Below, piece after piece: positions 24,841 through 36,162 of a DNA stretch of 64,000 bases. The DNA lies in contig CATNEN010000025.1 in NCBI GenBank assembly GCA_950097015.1, positions 744,001-808,000 of the forward strand. Reading direction: 5' to 3'. The notes beneath the pieces are model-generated. The model did no database searches and was not told where the DNA came from. It saw nothing but the letters and a program-made list of their open reading frames with translations. Positions within the stretch are counted from its first letter, which is position 1. The number at the start of each line of letters is the position of its first letter. Origin of the DNA: Macrostomum hystrix (lineage: Eukaryota > Platyhelminthes > Macrostomidae). A program made the translations under genes and the position numbers.

Positions 24841-24895
24841 TCGAAACTCAAAGTACTGGGCTACAATATTTGGTTTCATTTTGAAACGGCGCCTT

Positions 24896-27800
24896 TCACA
24901 GCACAGATATGCCCGTAGTATTAGGCAGCAAGCAGGCCAATAGGCCGCCGAGAACCATCAAACCCGCCGCTGAGATTAATGGACCGGCGCAGCCGGCGTC
25001 TATAAGGGCGCCGAACAGTAGGTTGCTTAGCAACGAAGCCACACGGGATAGGGCGCCGGAGAGGCCCAGTGCGGTGGAGCGCAGACCAGTGGGCAGAAGC
25101 TCGGTTGAGACCACGCCGAGAGCGTTCCAACCGCTGGCGGAGAGGCCGGCGAAGGCGCAGGACAGAGCCAGGGCCTGCCACTGCACCTGCACGCTGGCGA
25201 CTAGGAAGACGCTGACAGACGTGAGCAGCATGCTGGCGGACAGGATTGTTCGCCTGCCTAGCTTGTCCATGAGCAGGATCTGCGGAGTGTGGGATATTGT
25301 GGTGAAGTTTATTGAAAGGGAATAATAGGGATATTGGGGTGTGGGATATTGTGGTGTGGGGATACTGTGGTGTGGGGATACTGTGTGTGGGATACTGTGG
25401 TGTGGGATATTGTGGTGTGGGATACTGTGGTGTGGGATATTGTGGTGTGGGGATACTGTGGTGTGGGATACTGTGGTGTGGGGATACTGTGGTGTGGGAT
25501 GTTGTGGCGTGGGATATTGGGGTGTGGGATATTGTGGTGTGGGATACTGTGGTGTGGGATACTGTGGTGTGGGATATTGTGGTGTGGGATACTGTGGTGT
25601 GGGATACTGTGGTGTGGGATACTGTGGTGTGGGATATTGAGGTGAGGTGAGATGAGATGAGGTGTTGAATTTATAGCAGTGAGATTATGAGGATTTTGGA
25701 CACCTGAATGTGGGATATTAAGGAATAATTCAGAAGCCTCGGACAGGCAACTCACAGACAGCAGGTTGCCGGGCAGGTTGCTAGCGTTCACCAGGAAGCT
25801 CTCCATGTAGGGCCTGGTTGCCGCTAGCAGGTTGGGGTCGCAGGCACTGCTGTTCTGGAACGCTCCGCCCGTGCTGGAGTTGCTGCCGGAGCCGAGGCTG
25901 CAGGCTGAACCGCCGTATTGTTCGACCCGTTTGAAGAGCTCCGGGAACCACAGCAGCAGGCCGTAGTAGCCGAAGGCAAGGCTGAAATGCACGGCGAAGA
26001 GCAGCAGGACCGGCCGGCGATAACGGCGATTGAACAGCTCCGCCACGCTGCCAATAACTCGGCCGCAGCGGCTCAGACTGCTGGACGGCGGCCGGGATGT
26101 TGAGCTGCGCATGAACACGCGGACAAAGGCCTGGACGGCAAGGTTTGAGGATGCGGGTATTTCGGGATTATGGGGATGTTGTGGGGACGCAGGGCTTTGG
26201 GCTATGGTGTTCAGGACGTGCGCCTCAGGTCGATGGGGATTCAGCGGTTGGGGTTGGGGTTCTGGGCGAAGTGTTGACTTTAGAAGTACTTTAAAACTCA
26301 CCGGAGATCCGGGCAGGCCGTTGGCAGCGGCCACTCGATTCATCAGGGCTGTTGCCTGCTCCACGCGACCCGTCTGTGTGTTAGCGAGGGAGTACTTTGA
26401 CATCATTAGCATCATTAGCCTGAAGCTCACAATGACAGCATGATTAGCCTGAAGCTCACAATGACAGCATGATTAGCCTGAAGCTCACAATGACAGCATC
26501 ATTAGCCTGAAGCTCACAAAGACAGCATCATTAGCCTGAAGCCCACAAAGACAGCATCATTAGCCTGAAGCTCACAAAGACAGCATCATTAGCCTGAAGC
26601 TCACAACGACAGCATCATTAGCCTAAAGCTCACAACGACAGCATCATTAGCCTAAAGCTCACAACGACAGCATCATTAGCCTGAAGCTCACAAAGACAGC
26701 ATCATTAGCCTAAAGCTCACAAAGACAGCATCATTAGCCTAAAGCTCACAATGACAGCATCATTAGCCTGAAGCTCACAAAGACAGCATCATTAGCCTGA
26801 AGCTCACAAAGACAGCATCACTAGCCTAAAGCTCACAATGACAGCATCATTAGCCTGAAGCTCACAAAGACAGCATCATTAGCCTGAAGCTCACAAAGAC
26901 AGCATCATTAGCCTGAAGCTCACAAAGACAGCATCATTAGCCTGAAGCTCACAAAGACAGCATCATTAGCCTGAAGCTCACAAAGACAGCATCATTAGCC
27001 TAAAGCTCACAATGACAGCAGTACTAGCCTGAATCTCACAAAGACAGCATCATTAGCCTGAAGCTCACAAAGACAGCATCACTAGCCTAAAGCTCACAAT
27101 GACAGCATCATTAGCCTGAAGCTCACAAAGACAGCATCATTAGCCTGAAGCTCACAAAGACAGCATCATTAGCCTAAAGCTCACAAAGACAGCATCATTA
27201 GCCTGAAGCTCACAAAGACAGCATCATTAGCCTAAAGCTCACAATGACAGCATCATTAGCCTGAAGCTCACAAAGACAGCATCATTAGCCTGAAGCTCAC
27301 AAAGACAGCATCACTAGCCTAAAGCTCACAATGACAGCATCATTAGCCTGAAGCTCACAAAGACAGCATCATTAGCCTGAAGCTCACAAAGACAGCATCA
27401 TTAGCCTGAAGCTCACAAAGACAGCATCATTAGCCTGAAGCTCACAAAGACAGCATCATTAGCCTGAAGCTCACAAAGACAGCATCATTAGCCTAAAGCT
27501 CACAATGACAGCATCATTAGCCTGAAGCTCACAAAGACAGCATCATTAGCCTGAAGCTCACAACGACAGCATCATTAGCCTGAAGCTCACAAAGACAGCA
27601 TCATTAGCCTAAAGCTCACAAAGACAGCAGTACTAGCCTGAAGCACACAAATACAGCATCATTAGCCTGAATCTCACAAAGACAGCATCACTAGCCTAAA
27701 GCTCACAATGACAGCATCATTAGCCTGAAGCTCACAAAGACAGCATCATTAGCCTAAAGCTCACAAAGACAGCATCTTTAGCCTGAAGCTCACAAAGACA

Positions 27801-28565
27801 GCATCATTAGCCTGAAGCTCACAACGACAGCATCATTAGCCTGACGCTCACAATGACAGCATGATATTAGCCCATCTGGCAGGCACTCACCAGCAACAGA
27901 TACTTCGGACTCTCGGGTACAAACGGGAACATAGCGGCAGATGTCAAGCTAGGCAGGCTGCACAGAGCCAGAAACAGGCGCCACGAGTGAAACGGCACAC
28001 TGCCGCCAAACAGGCTGAACAGGACCCAGCCTGGCCGTGGCACCACCAGCCAGGCCAGAGCGGCGGTGACAAGGCCGCCAAGCATCCAGCAGCACGATAG
28101 AGCGGCCACAGCAGCGCCGCGTCTCCTACGTGACTGCCACTCGGAATAATAGGAGAATACCACAGGGTAGGAGCCGCCAACGCCAAGGCCGGACAGAACG
28201 CGCAGCAGAAGAAACAACCAGAATTTTGGCGCCAAGCAGGACGCCAAGCCGCCGATGGCGTTCACAGCTAGAGACCACATCAGCGTACCGCGGCGTCCGA
28301 CAACATCGCCGGCTGCGCCCCAGACTAGGCCGCCGATTAGCATGCCGACAAATATAGCAGAATTTAGGGCGCCCTTTTCGAAGCTGGTGAGTTGTAGATC
28401 GCATTCAGCGGCTGGCAGGATGAAGGAGACGCAGACAATCTCTACAGCGTCCGAGGTGCAGGCCCAGGCGCAGAGGGACATTACGGCGAAGTGAAGTCGA
28501 CCGTAGCCGACTCGATCTAGAGCCGTTTCTATGTCCACATCGCCGTCTTTGTTATCGTCCGCCAT
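24896..28565 (-). CDS. SV2-like major facilitator transporter (4 exons, 501 aa)
   Basis: Twelve-helix transporter of the SV2/SVOP branch, related to SLC22. In animals these are vesicle or plasma-membrane proteins, and the substrate here is unknown. Exons on the minus strand: 28565-27891, 26373-26302, 26130-25756, 25279-24896. All introns are phase 0 with GTGAGT donors. Exon 1 (225 aa) holds six helices, an MFS loop motif GDVVGRR (86-92), RVLSGLGVGG (122-131), PFHSWR (191-196) and PESPK (217-221), all close to SV2. Exon 2 gives TGRVEQATALMNRVAAANG. Exon 3 has the helix-7 region and a short Ser/Asn-rich luminal loop, far shorter than SV2's large loop. Exon 4 starts ILLMDKLGRR and ends LPNTTGISVL. 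There is no long SV2-type N-terminus, so SVOP-like is an alternative. Introns 1 and 3 are filled with tandem arrays. Confidence 0.88.
25325..25650. repeat. 15-16-bp array in SV2-like intron 3
   Basis: About 20 copies of GATACTGTGGTGTGG / GATATTGTGGTGTGG on the plus strand. In transcript sense (minus) the unit reads CCACACCACAGTATC, which resembles the intron's own 3' splice site (CACACTCCGCAG|ATCC). It fills most of the intron between exons 3 and 4. Confidence 0.95.
26400..27865. repeat. 29-bp array filling SV2-like intron 1
   Basis: About 50 copies of a 29-bp unit with plus-strand core AGCATCATTAGCCTGAAGCT followed by CACAAAGAC. It occupies nearly the whole intron between exons 1 and 2. In transcript sense each unit carries TTTGTGAGCTTCAGG, a donor-like GTGAGC and an acceptor-like TTCAG five bases apart. 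Higher-order blocks recur: the CACTAGCCTAAAGC variant appears at about 26820, 27080 and 27312. Confidence 0.96.
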
Positions 28566-29060
28566 CGCAGAGTCTTGATAAAATTAACATGGCCTTCAAT
28601 GTTGCATGTTTCTTTTAACAGTACGTAGAACTTCCAAAGGTCAGATTTCTGGCCGAAGGTCAGATTTTTCGCATAAGCGCTGTGCATTGCACCCCTATCC
28701 ACAAATTAGCACTGCGCCTCAGTGCGGCCTTGCCAGGCCTTCAAAATTTATCAGCATGTCACCCGAATGTGCCTGCATCATCTACCTTTATCTAGACGGA
28801 CTGCTGGACCTTCAAGGGCTACAACAGGTGGAACTAGGCCACCATGGACACCCTGACGCGAATTTCTCCAATTTCACTGATCAAGCCTAAATATTAGGCG
28901 CAGCTCAATCACGGTACACCATCGCCTAGTCTGTCAACCAGTCAGTAACCACCCAACGCTGCTAGCATTCGGATGCTGCCAAGAAATGTTTTGGTATAAA
29001 ACGGGCGGCAAAATGGTATTGTAGTCCTACCTTTAAATACTCGTAGATACACAGAAATTA
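28566..29060. promoter_or_regulatory. Upstream region of the SV2-like gene
   Basis: About 500 bp between the SV2-like start codon and a SINE. The minus-strand ATG sits in CTCTGCGATGGCGG, and an acceptor-like TTTATCAAG lies about 10 bases upstream. I find no TATA box. An open frame at 28606-28890 (+) is not convincing. Confidence 0.35.
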
Positions 29061-29264
29061 GGCGGCGCTTCTAAAAGCCGTGTACATCTGTTCAGTCCGT
29101 GGACTGGGGAGGATGCCACACTCCCCGAAATTTCTAACCCAGCTGATGCTGCCATTTAATTTACAGCTGCGTGAACTGAAGCACTAGGGAGTTGTCAGGG
29201 ACATAAGAGTAAATTGATTCTTTTGGGCTGAGAATCGAACCCCCGATCTCTCGGCTCTACCATC
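29061..29264 (-). mobile_element. tRNA-derived SINE, near full length
   Basis: Read on the minus strand: TGGTAGAGCCGAGAG (A-box-like, 29262-29248), then GGTTCGATTCT (B-box-like, 29241-29231), as in a tRNA gene. A ~130-bp body follows and ends with CCCAGTCCACGGACTGAACA and a GCGCCGCC-rich end. The tRNA-like head shows that its ancestor was transcribed by RNA polymerase III. Three other copies of the tail are in this window. Confidence 0.72.
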
Positions 29265-29504
29265 AAATAATTTTTTTTAAATAAATAATAGCAATTTTTG
29301 TTGTTACTCTCTACCTGAAATGAGCGGCTTCTCATCACTGGGCATTTCATCTTCGCTGTGCCCTGGCCCTCCATCGAACATCTTTTATTTAGTGATTAGT
29401 TATAGGACAGCTCAGCGGCAACCGGGAATGCTGCAAATTACGCGATGGTTGTTACTGGCGGCCTCAGTAATGAAAACGTATACACATCAACATTATTTTT
29501 ATAG

Positions 29505-30780
29505 ACGTGGGTTTTTCCGTCTGTATGACCAGAGGCAGAATGGGTTTATCTGCCTGTATAACCAGAGGCGGAATGGGTTTATCTGGCTGTATCACCAGAG
29601 GCCGAATGGGTTTATCTGTATCACCAGAGGCGGAATGGGATTATCTGACTGTATCACCAGAGGCGGAATGGGTTTATCTGTCTGTGTAACCAGAGGCGGA
29701 ATGGGTTTATCTGACTGTATCACCAGAGGCGGAATGGGTTTATCTGACTGTATCACCAGAGGCGGAATGGGTTTATCTGACTGTATCACCAGAGGCGGAA
29801 TGGGTTTATCTGACTGTATCACCAGAGGCGGAATGGGTTTATCTGACTGTATCACCAGAGGCGGAATGGGTTTATCTGACTGTATCACCAGAGGCGGAAT
29901 GGGTTTCTCTGACTGTATCACCAGAGGCGGAATGGGTTTATCTGTCTGTGTAACCAGAGGCGGAATGGGTTTATCTGTCTGTATAACCAGAGGCGGAATG
30001 GGTTTATCTGACTGTATCACCAGAGGCGGAATGGGTTTATCTGACTGTATAACCAGAGGCGGAATGGGTTTATCTGACTGTATCACCAGAGGCGGAATGG
30101 GTTTATCTGACTGTATCACCAGAGGCGGAATGGGTTTATCTGACTGTGTAACCAGAGGCGGAATGGGTTTATCTGTCTGTATAACCAGAGGCGGAATGGG
30201 TTTATCTAACTGTATCACCAGAGGCGGAATGGGTTTATCTGACTGTATCACCAGAGGCGGAATGGGTTTATCTGTCTGTATAACCAGAGGCCGAATGGGT
30301 TTATCTGTCTGTATAACCAGAGGCGGAATGGGTTTATCTGTCTGTATAACCAAAGGCGGAATGGGTTTATCTGCCTGTATAACCAGAGGCGGAATGGGTT
30401 TATCTGTCTGTATAACCAGAGGCCGAATGGGTTTATCTGTCTGTATAACCAGAGGCGGAATGGGTTTATCTGTCTGTATAACCAAAGGCGGAATGGGTTT
30501 ATCTGCCTGTATAACCAGAGGCGGAATGGGTTTATCTGTCTGTATAACCAGAGGCGGAATGGGTTTATCTGACTGTATCACCAGAGGCGGAATGGGTTTA
30601 TCTGACTGTATCACCAGAGGCGGAATGGGTTTATCTGTCTGTATCACCAGAGGCGGAATGGGTTTATCTGACTGTATCACCAGAGGCGGAATGGGTTTAT
30701 CTGACTGTATCACCAGAGGCGGAATGGGTTTATCTGTCTGTGTAACCAGAGGCGGAATGGGTTTATCTGACTGTATGAAA
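29505..30780. repeat. 33-bp array open on both strands
   Basis: About 38 copies of a 33-bp unit with core GGCGGAATGGGTTTATCTGA followed by CTGTATCACCAGA. As 33 is divisible by three and the unit lacks stops, the plus strand reads ITRGGMGLSDC repeats for over 400 codons and the minus strand VIQSDKPIPPL for over 370. Unit variants change amino acids in the plus frame (D/V/A, G/R, R/K), which does not look like coding constraint. Plus-strand reading would start at the ATG at 29320. Confidence 0.95.
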
Positions 30781-30784
30781 TGAA

Positions 30785-31582
30785 CTGAAATGAGTTTATC
30801 TAGAGGATCAGTGATACAGTATGGATTTTACCATTGCATCAAAGATGCAGTGTGGATAATATGTGGATAGGCAGTGGTAGTTACGAGTAGCCCCAAGGTC
30901 ACAATGAGAAGTGTTATGTGTCCATAGGCTTGAATCAAGAGAAAGTGAATAGCATTTTGGGCTTCTGAATCTAACAAGGCTAGATTATTCAGCTGAGAAT
31001 CGAAGCAGTTTAAGATACGAGTTCACACTGTCGCAAGTTCTCTGTTATCAGTAAGATAAGAACACACATATGGAACCGTTCTGCAGCGTTACTACAACCA
31101 AAGCAGATACAGTATAGTTACCTATTATCTCAAACTACATACAAAGCATAAACTAGTCCAATGAAAAAATGAGCTTCGGACAGCCAATTCATTTCAGCAA
31201 AAAGATTGCTTACAGCAGTTTATTTGGCTGCAAATAGCACCAGAAAAAAATCAGTTATATATAATCTACTAGTATAAATTTAATCTATCAATAAAAGCAG
31301 GCATCAGGCCAATCAACCGGAATTACCAACACACATTAAAAAGTTATGAAAGAACAAGCTTCAGACAAAATTTTCTCTTGGCTTATGTCGACAAACTTTA
31401 ACTAAAATAGACATAAAGGCTTCTATATATTGCACACAATATACTCGTACTCGTACTAAACTAGATTTGGATTTGAAAAAACTAGCAATTAAAACAAAAA
31501 ATACCAGACATAGCAATTAGTGCTGTCATGAATTTATGATGTAATTGCTAAAGAATATTTTAGCTTATTCTGTTTGTTAGTA
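30785..31582. other. Spacer downstream of the AKR gene
   Basis: AT-rich unique DNA 3' of the aldo-keto reductase (minus strand). The nearest AATAAA in that sense is at about 31218 (TTTATT on plus), over 350 bp from the stop, so the 3' UTR may be long. No other gene seen. Confidence 0.45.
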
Positions 31583-34567
31583 CTACATCGGCTCATGAAA
31601 AGGATAGTACTTGTGGTGATCGACCCTGAAACGATTCAAACGGATGCTTAATTAATTAATTAATTAATTAATCTGCTTTCGGAAAAGGGACTTGGAGGTT
31701 GTGTTTTTGGAAGAGAATCTTGGGTGTTGGGTTTTGGGAAGAGAAGCTTGGGCGTTGGGTTTTGTTTGGGAAGAGAATCTTGGACGTTGGGTTTTGGGAA
31801 GAGAATCTTGGGTGTTGGGTTTTATTTGGGAAGAGAATCTTGGACGTTGGGTTTTGGGAAGAGAATCTTGGGCGTTGGGTTTTGGGAAGAGAATCTTGGG
31901 CGTTGGGTTTTGTTTGGGAAGAGAATCTTGGGCGTTGGGTTTTGTTTGGGAAGAGAATCTTTGACGTTGTGTTTTGTTTGGGAAGAGAATCTTTGACGTT
32001 GGGTTTTGTTTGGGAAGAGAATCTTTGACGTTGGGTTTTGGGAAGAGAATCTTGGGCGTTGGGTTTTGGGAAGAGAATCTTGGGCGTTGTGTTTTGTTTG
32101 GGAAGAGAATCTTTGACGTTGGGTTTTGGGAAGAGAATCTTGGGCGTTGGGTTTTGGGAAGAGAATCTTGGGCGTTGGGTTTTGGGAAGAGAAGCTTGGG
32201 CGTTGGGTTTTGGGAAGAGAATCTTGGGCGTTGGGTTTTGGGAAGAGAATCTTGGGCGTTGGGTTTTGGGAAGAGAAGCTTGGGAGTTTATTTTTAGAAA
32301 GAGGACTTTTGAATTTGTGTTTTGGAAAGAGGTCTTTGGGACATCTGTTCTTGAAAGCCAAATTTTTACTTACCTTTTTGTTATTTCAGTATTATATTAG
32401 TAATTAGTTCTGAATGCCAGACAACTTACCAGGTGAGTGAGACCGCTCTGTAGTCCTTATTAAATTCAGCAATCTGGTCCACCTCCTCCTTGGTGAGTGA
32501 AAAGTCTAGCACCTAGAAAGCAGCGATAAAGTACAGCAAATCTTAGAGTACTTTATCTTTGTGTCTTATGTAATTGCTTAAGATAGATCTAGTTAAAATC
32601 CTAAAGTGGCTCACATTTAGATTTTCTCGCAGCCTTTCCGACCTGACCGACTTAGGAATGACTCCGACTCCGCGCTCCAACTGAAATCTCAGTAACACCT
32701 GAGCAGGAGACTTGCCATATTTGGCACCAATCGATTTCAGTAGCGGCTCCTCCAGCAGCTGTGGATCGCCAGGCTTAGCCCATGGCCGTTGGGGACTTCC
32801 CAGAGGGCTGTAGGCGACCACAGCCAGGCCAGCCTGCTGAGCGAATTCAATTAGGCGCCGATTCACCAGGTAGGGCGAGCTCTCAATCTGCAGGCAGGCC
32901 GGTGCAATGCGGCTGCCAGACAGGAGTCGGCCTAGCTGCTCCCGGTTGAAATTGGACACACCGATGGCCTTCACTAGGTCTTCGTCAACGAGCTGCTCCA
33001 TGGCCTGGTTTAGAGCCGGTCAAGGATTGCTTTGTAGTGGGTTCTAGTGCCGTTACCATTCTTCTCCATTCCGAGACTCCACCTCCCCCATTGTCTCTCT
33101 CTCTGCTTGCAGTGATTTCGTCTCTCTTTCTTTCTCTCCATGCTGTGTTGCTGTCTCTCATTCTTTCTCTCCAAGCAGTGATTCTGTCATTACTGATCAT
33201 AAGTAATCAAAGGAAATGCCCTTTACCTTCCACGTGTCCAAGTAGTCCACCTCAGAGAAAATAAACTTCCCGTTTTCATCCTTTGGGAAAAACTCTTTTT
33301 CCTCCTGTAATTGGTAAGGAACAATTAAAGCAAAATACTAACAAGTAAAAATGTTAAAAATTGCAACAATTATGATTGCTTAAGAAATAGAAAACATACA
33401 ATATAAGCCATTGGCCAGTGAATCAGATACAAGTCCAAGTAGGAAAGTTTAAGATTCTCGAGCGATTGTTTGTAGGCCACCTTGACCAAATCTGGCCTAT
33501 GGAATGTATTCCAAAGCTTGCTGGTTACAAAAAGATCTTCACGACGAACTACACCCTCATTAATCTTGGCAGAGATGGCATCTCCAACTTCATCTTCATT
33601 GCCATAGGCTGCTGCACAGTCGATGTGCCTATAGCCAATGTCTATGGCAGCCTTAACAGCAGCACAAACTTCTCCTTTAGGGGCCTAGAAATGTGAGGTG
33701 GGTCACATAGTAAGTAAACCAACCATTAAAATACTTAACAGAAATACATGATAAGCATGTGTATAGCAATTATTGATAATTGACACTATAATTTGTAGCA
33801 AATATTTTCTTAAATTTTTTTTATAATTTGCTATTACTTTTTTCTGAAAAGTTATTAATACTGCTAGTGAAAAAAATAAGGCTGAAAAAAGATAAGAAAC
33901 CTCCTAGGTATAAAACTAATAAAGTTACTAAAATACCCATACAATAAAAATATCACTTTTTAAAGCCTCATCTAAACAAAACAAAAGCTAGCTAGAATGG
34001 AAATATTTAAATTCACAATTGAATACATAAAAGCTCCTAGGTCTACTGATAAAATGATATAGTAATTTGTCATATGGCTTAGGAAGCTAATGTAGAAATA
34101 TAAGAAGTTGCTACATAAAAAAGTTGTTTTATAAAACAGACAAAATACAAAATAACTAGCTGGTTTCAATATACAAGGAGGACAGTTTTTAAAAAAAGTA
34201 GCTAAGCTATGTGCTACTAACTTCCTATGGCTATAGTCTGGATCATGTCTATGTCATCCATGCTATAAAATTACATAATGTATCTGCATTGGGCTAGCCT
34301 GTATCAATGTATATTTCAAGGGGTAAGAAAACACCTTGAATATATCGAGTGCATTAAAAAATAAATGTAACAATATCAATCTTATTGTAACAAATTTTTA
34401 CATAAAAACGATGTGACACTTGACTATAAAAAGGAAGACCTAATTATTTAAACTGAGAACCAAATTGCTAGAATAGTTGCAGAAACTCAAAATGACTAAA
34501 TTACCTGCCATGTGCCGACGCCAACTGCAGGTATTTTAAATCCACTTTTCGCAGTGAAATACAACAT
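31583..34567 (-). CDS. Aldo-keto reductase, AKR1-like (6 exons, 313 aa)
   Basis: NADPH-dependent carbonyl reductase with a TIM-barrel fold, probably cytosolic. Exons on the minus strand: 34567-34505, 33684-33400, 33304-33227, 33004-32615, 32512-32430, 31625-31583. The first four introns are phase 0 and the fifth is phase 2. The spliced product has the catalytic tetrad at the canonical positions: Asp43 and Tyr48 ([11 protein letters not shown]), Lys77 (VTSKLWNT) and His110 (LYLIHWP). [11 protein letters not shown] (260-270) is the cofactor 2'-phosphate loop. The last exon supplies [11 protein letters not shown], the typical AKR tail, and rules out the in-frame TAA that would follow exon 5 without splicing. 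Full family length and no broken residues. Substrate cannot be told (aldose, aldehyde or steroid). Intron 5 is filled by a G-rich array. Confidence 0.93.
31690..32290. repeat. 28/32-bp G-run array in AKR intron 5
   Basis: About 20 copies with core GTTGGGTTTTGGGAAGAGAA followed by TCTTGGGC, or with an inserted TTTG (32 bp). The plus strand carries three GGG runs per unit, so neighbouring units could form G-quadruplexes. Plus is the template strand for the AKR gene. An (ATTA)n run lies just upstream at 31650-31672. Confidence 0.95.
33005..33226 (-). other. AKR intron 3 with a short purine duplication
   Basis: In transcript sense this intron contains two adjacent imperfect copies of a ~33-bp purine-rich unit built on GGAGAGAAAGAA(T/A)GAGAGAC. 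It may be an early stage of an intronic array. Confidence 0.55.
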
Positions 34568-35460
34568 TACAATAGAATATAAACTTGATATATTGTATAT
34601 GACGTGTCGATACTTAAAAACTTCTGCAAAGAGCAAATCTCACTCAGACAATTCAATTATTCAATTACCGTGATCAAATCGATTTTTCAACTAGCTGTCT
34701 AAAATCTATCGAATACAATATTTTTATTATTCTATAAATCATTTTTTAATTTTTGCTTTTAACCGTTTTGATTACGAGAATATTTTTGCATAGCGTGTTT
34801 ACCTACTTTATCCGTGTAAGCGTTTTACTTTTCTTCAGTCTGAGGCGATAATTTAAATGTCTTTGTACGTCACGAGTTCTGAGAATTTCTGAAGCCAGCT
34901 ATGTATTTACTAAGCCCAGTGATTAATGATAAATTCATTATTCAATTAAAAATACTACCCAGACAAACATTTAAATGTCTTGTAGTTTTTATTGCATGTC
35001 AATGTTGTTTCAGTTTTATAATCACTTATATATTTAATGATATTAAAAGTTATATTTAAAGAGTAGACAGTTGCTATTTACATCTCATCTAATAAAGTGA
35101 AACTGTATGAATTTAAATTTCAATCAAATGACATTTGACTCATTGACTGTAAGATAAAAATAAGTAGTAATAGTTTAATTATAACTTTCTTACATTGCTG
35201 TTAGATACTAAAAAAGAAAGTTTTTTAATACTAGAATTTTGATGGCTAGGCCCTAGCCGCCCTAGGCCTAGGTCTATGTATTTAGTATTTATAGATAGTT
35301 ACAACTTACAAGTAAAATGGGAACAAATGTATTTTCATACTTTTTTGCTTAAATGTATGTTTTAATGCAGAGAAATTTTATTGCTTTACTTCTCACACTT
35401 GACAGAGTCTGTTTGCAGTACATGAGTAGGCCTACACACACTGTCTTTGGCCTTTTTTAT
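34568..35460. promoter_or_regulatory. Upstream region of the AKR gene and AT-rich spacer
   Basis: In minus sense, TTTGCTCTTTGCAG lies about 60 bases before the ATG and could be a 5'-UTR intron acceptor or trans-splice site. Beyond that the sequence is AT-rich and I see no gene. Confidence 0.35.
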
Positions 35461-35465
35461 TTGGT

Positions 35466-35938
35466 AGTTGTTATTTGTCCAGTTAACCCGACAAATAGCC
35501 ATTTGATTATTTGTCCAGTTAATTATTTTATCTTACAAATGATAGAGGTTCTCGTGGTAGTGCTACAACCCCTAATAACTTAGTTAATCACTCAAAAGGA
35601 AAGCCGAGGAGTTGAAATTGTGGTTCTCGCTGTTAATCTGGTTATCGTCCTTCGCTGGTGACCCAGTTGACTTTGTAGAAGTATTTAAATGAGTCGCTGC
35701 AACTTCATGCTTCAAAGGAACTTAGGTTACTCTTTAGTTGGATAAAAATACAAATCAAACAGACATTAGTTAGATATAAACAATTTGGCTTAAAGGGAAG
35801 ATCTCTTCCAGTCTTCCGACATGCATAGTTTGGTGACTTCCTTCTAATGTAGACATTTGGTATGAAATCTAAAATTAACAATAAAATCACTAACCGGACA
35901 AATAATCAAATGGCTATTTGTCCAGTAAATAACAACTG
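35466..35938. mobile_element. Foldback / inverted-repeat element, ~470 bp
   Basis: Arms at 35466-35522 and 35891-35938 are reverse complements, including a perfect 27-bp core (35490-35516 and 35896-35922) and AGTTGTTATTT at both outer ends. Each arm is itself partly palindromic (GACAAATA...TATTTGTC). No transposase. Imperfect GCCTTTTT(T)ATTT flanks occur on both sides. It is probably a MITE or foldback element. Confidence 0.7.
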
Positions 35939-36031
35939 CCTTTTTATTTATATATCAGGATTAACATGTAGCATACCTATATTGGCTATAAGAATAATAA
36001 GGCTATAATGGAGTTTGATGAGGATAGAGTC

Positions 36032-36092
36032 AGTGCAGTGACTAGTTGTTAGTGGTTAGGCTGTTACAAGATTAACTCTAGTAACACTGGTG
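36032..36092. repeat. Left direct repeat flanking the MITE
   Basis: Shares TTGTTAGTGGTTAGGC and GATTAACT(C/G)TAGTAACACT with 36622-36689, in the same orientation. Each copy could form a small hairpin (TGTTAC...GTAACA). Confidence 0.75.
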
Positions 36093-36154
36093 AACCTGGG
36101 GGTTCGGAAACAACTGTTTTCCATTTCTATGGGAGTACCTAAACAAAGGATAGT

Positions 36155-36162
36155 GAAGTGAG
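36155..36162. repeat. 8-bp target-site duplication, left
   Basis: GAAGTGAG directly before the left terminus of the MITE, identical to 36444-36451. Confidence 0.85.

Noticed and set aside
25309-26430. A single 373-residue minus-strand protein
   Set aside because: It merges two SV2-like exons with intron and array sequence; splice sites at 26302, 26130 and 25756 explain it better.
32425-32430. AKR ending at the in-frame TAA after exon 5
   Set aside because: A consensus GTAAGT donor overlaps it, and a phase-matched exon at 31625-31583 supplies the conserved YPFHE tail.
33418-33696. Plus-strand 92-codon frame
   Set aside because: Antisense of AKR exon 2, which carries the catalytic tetrad.
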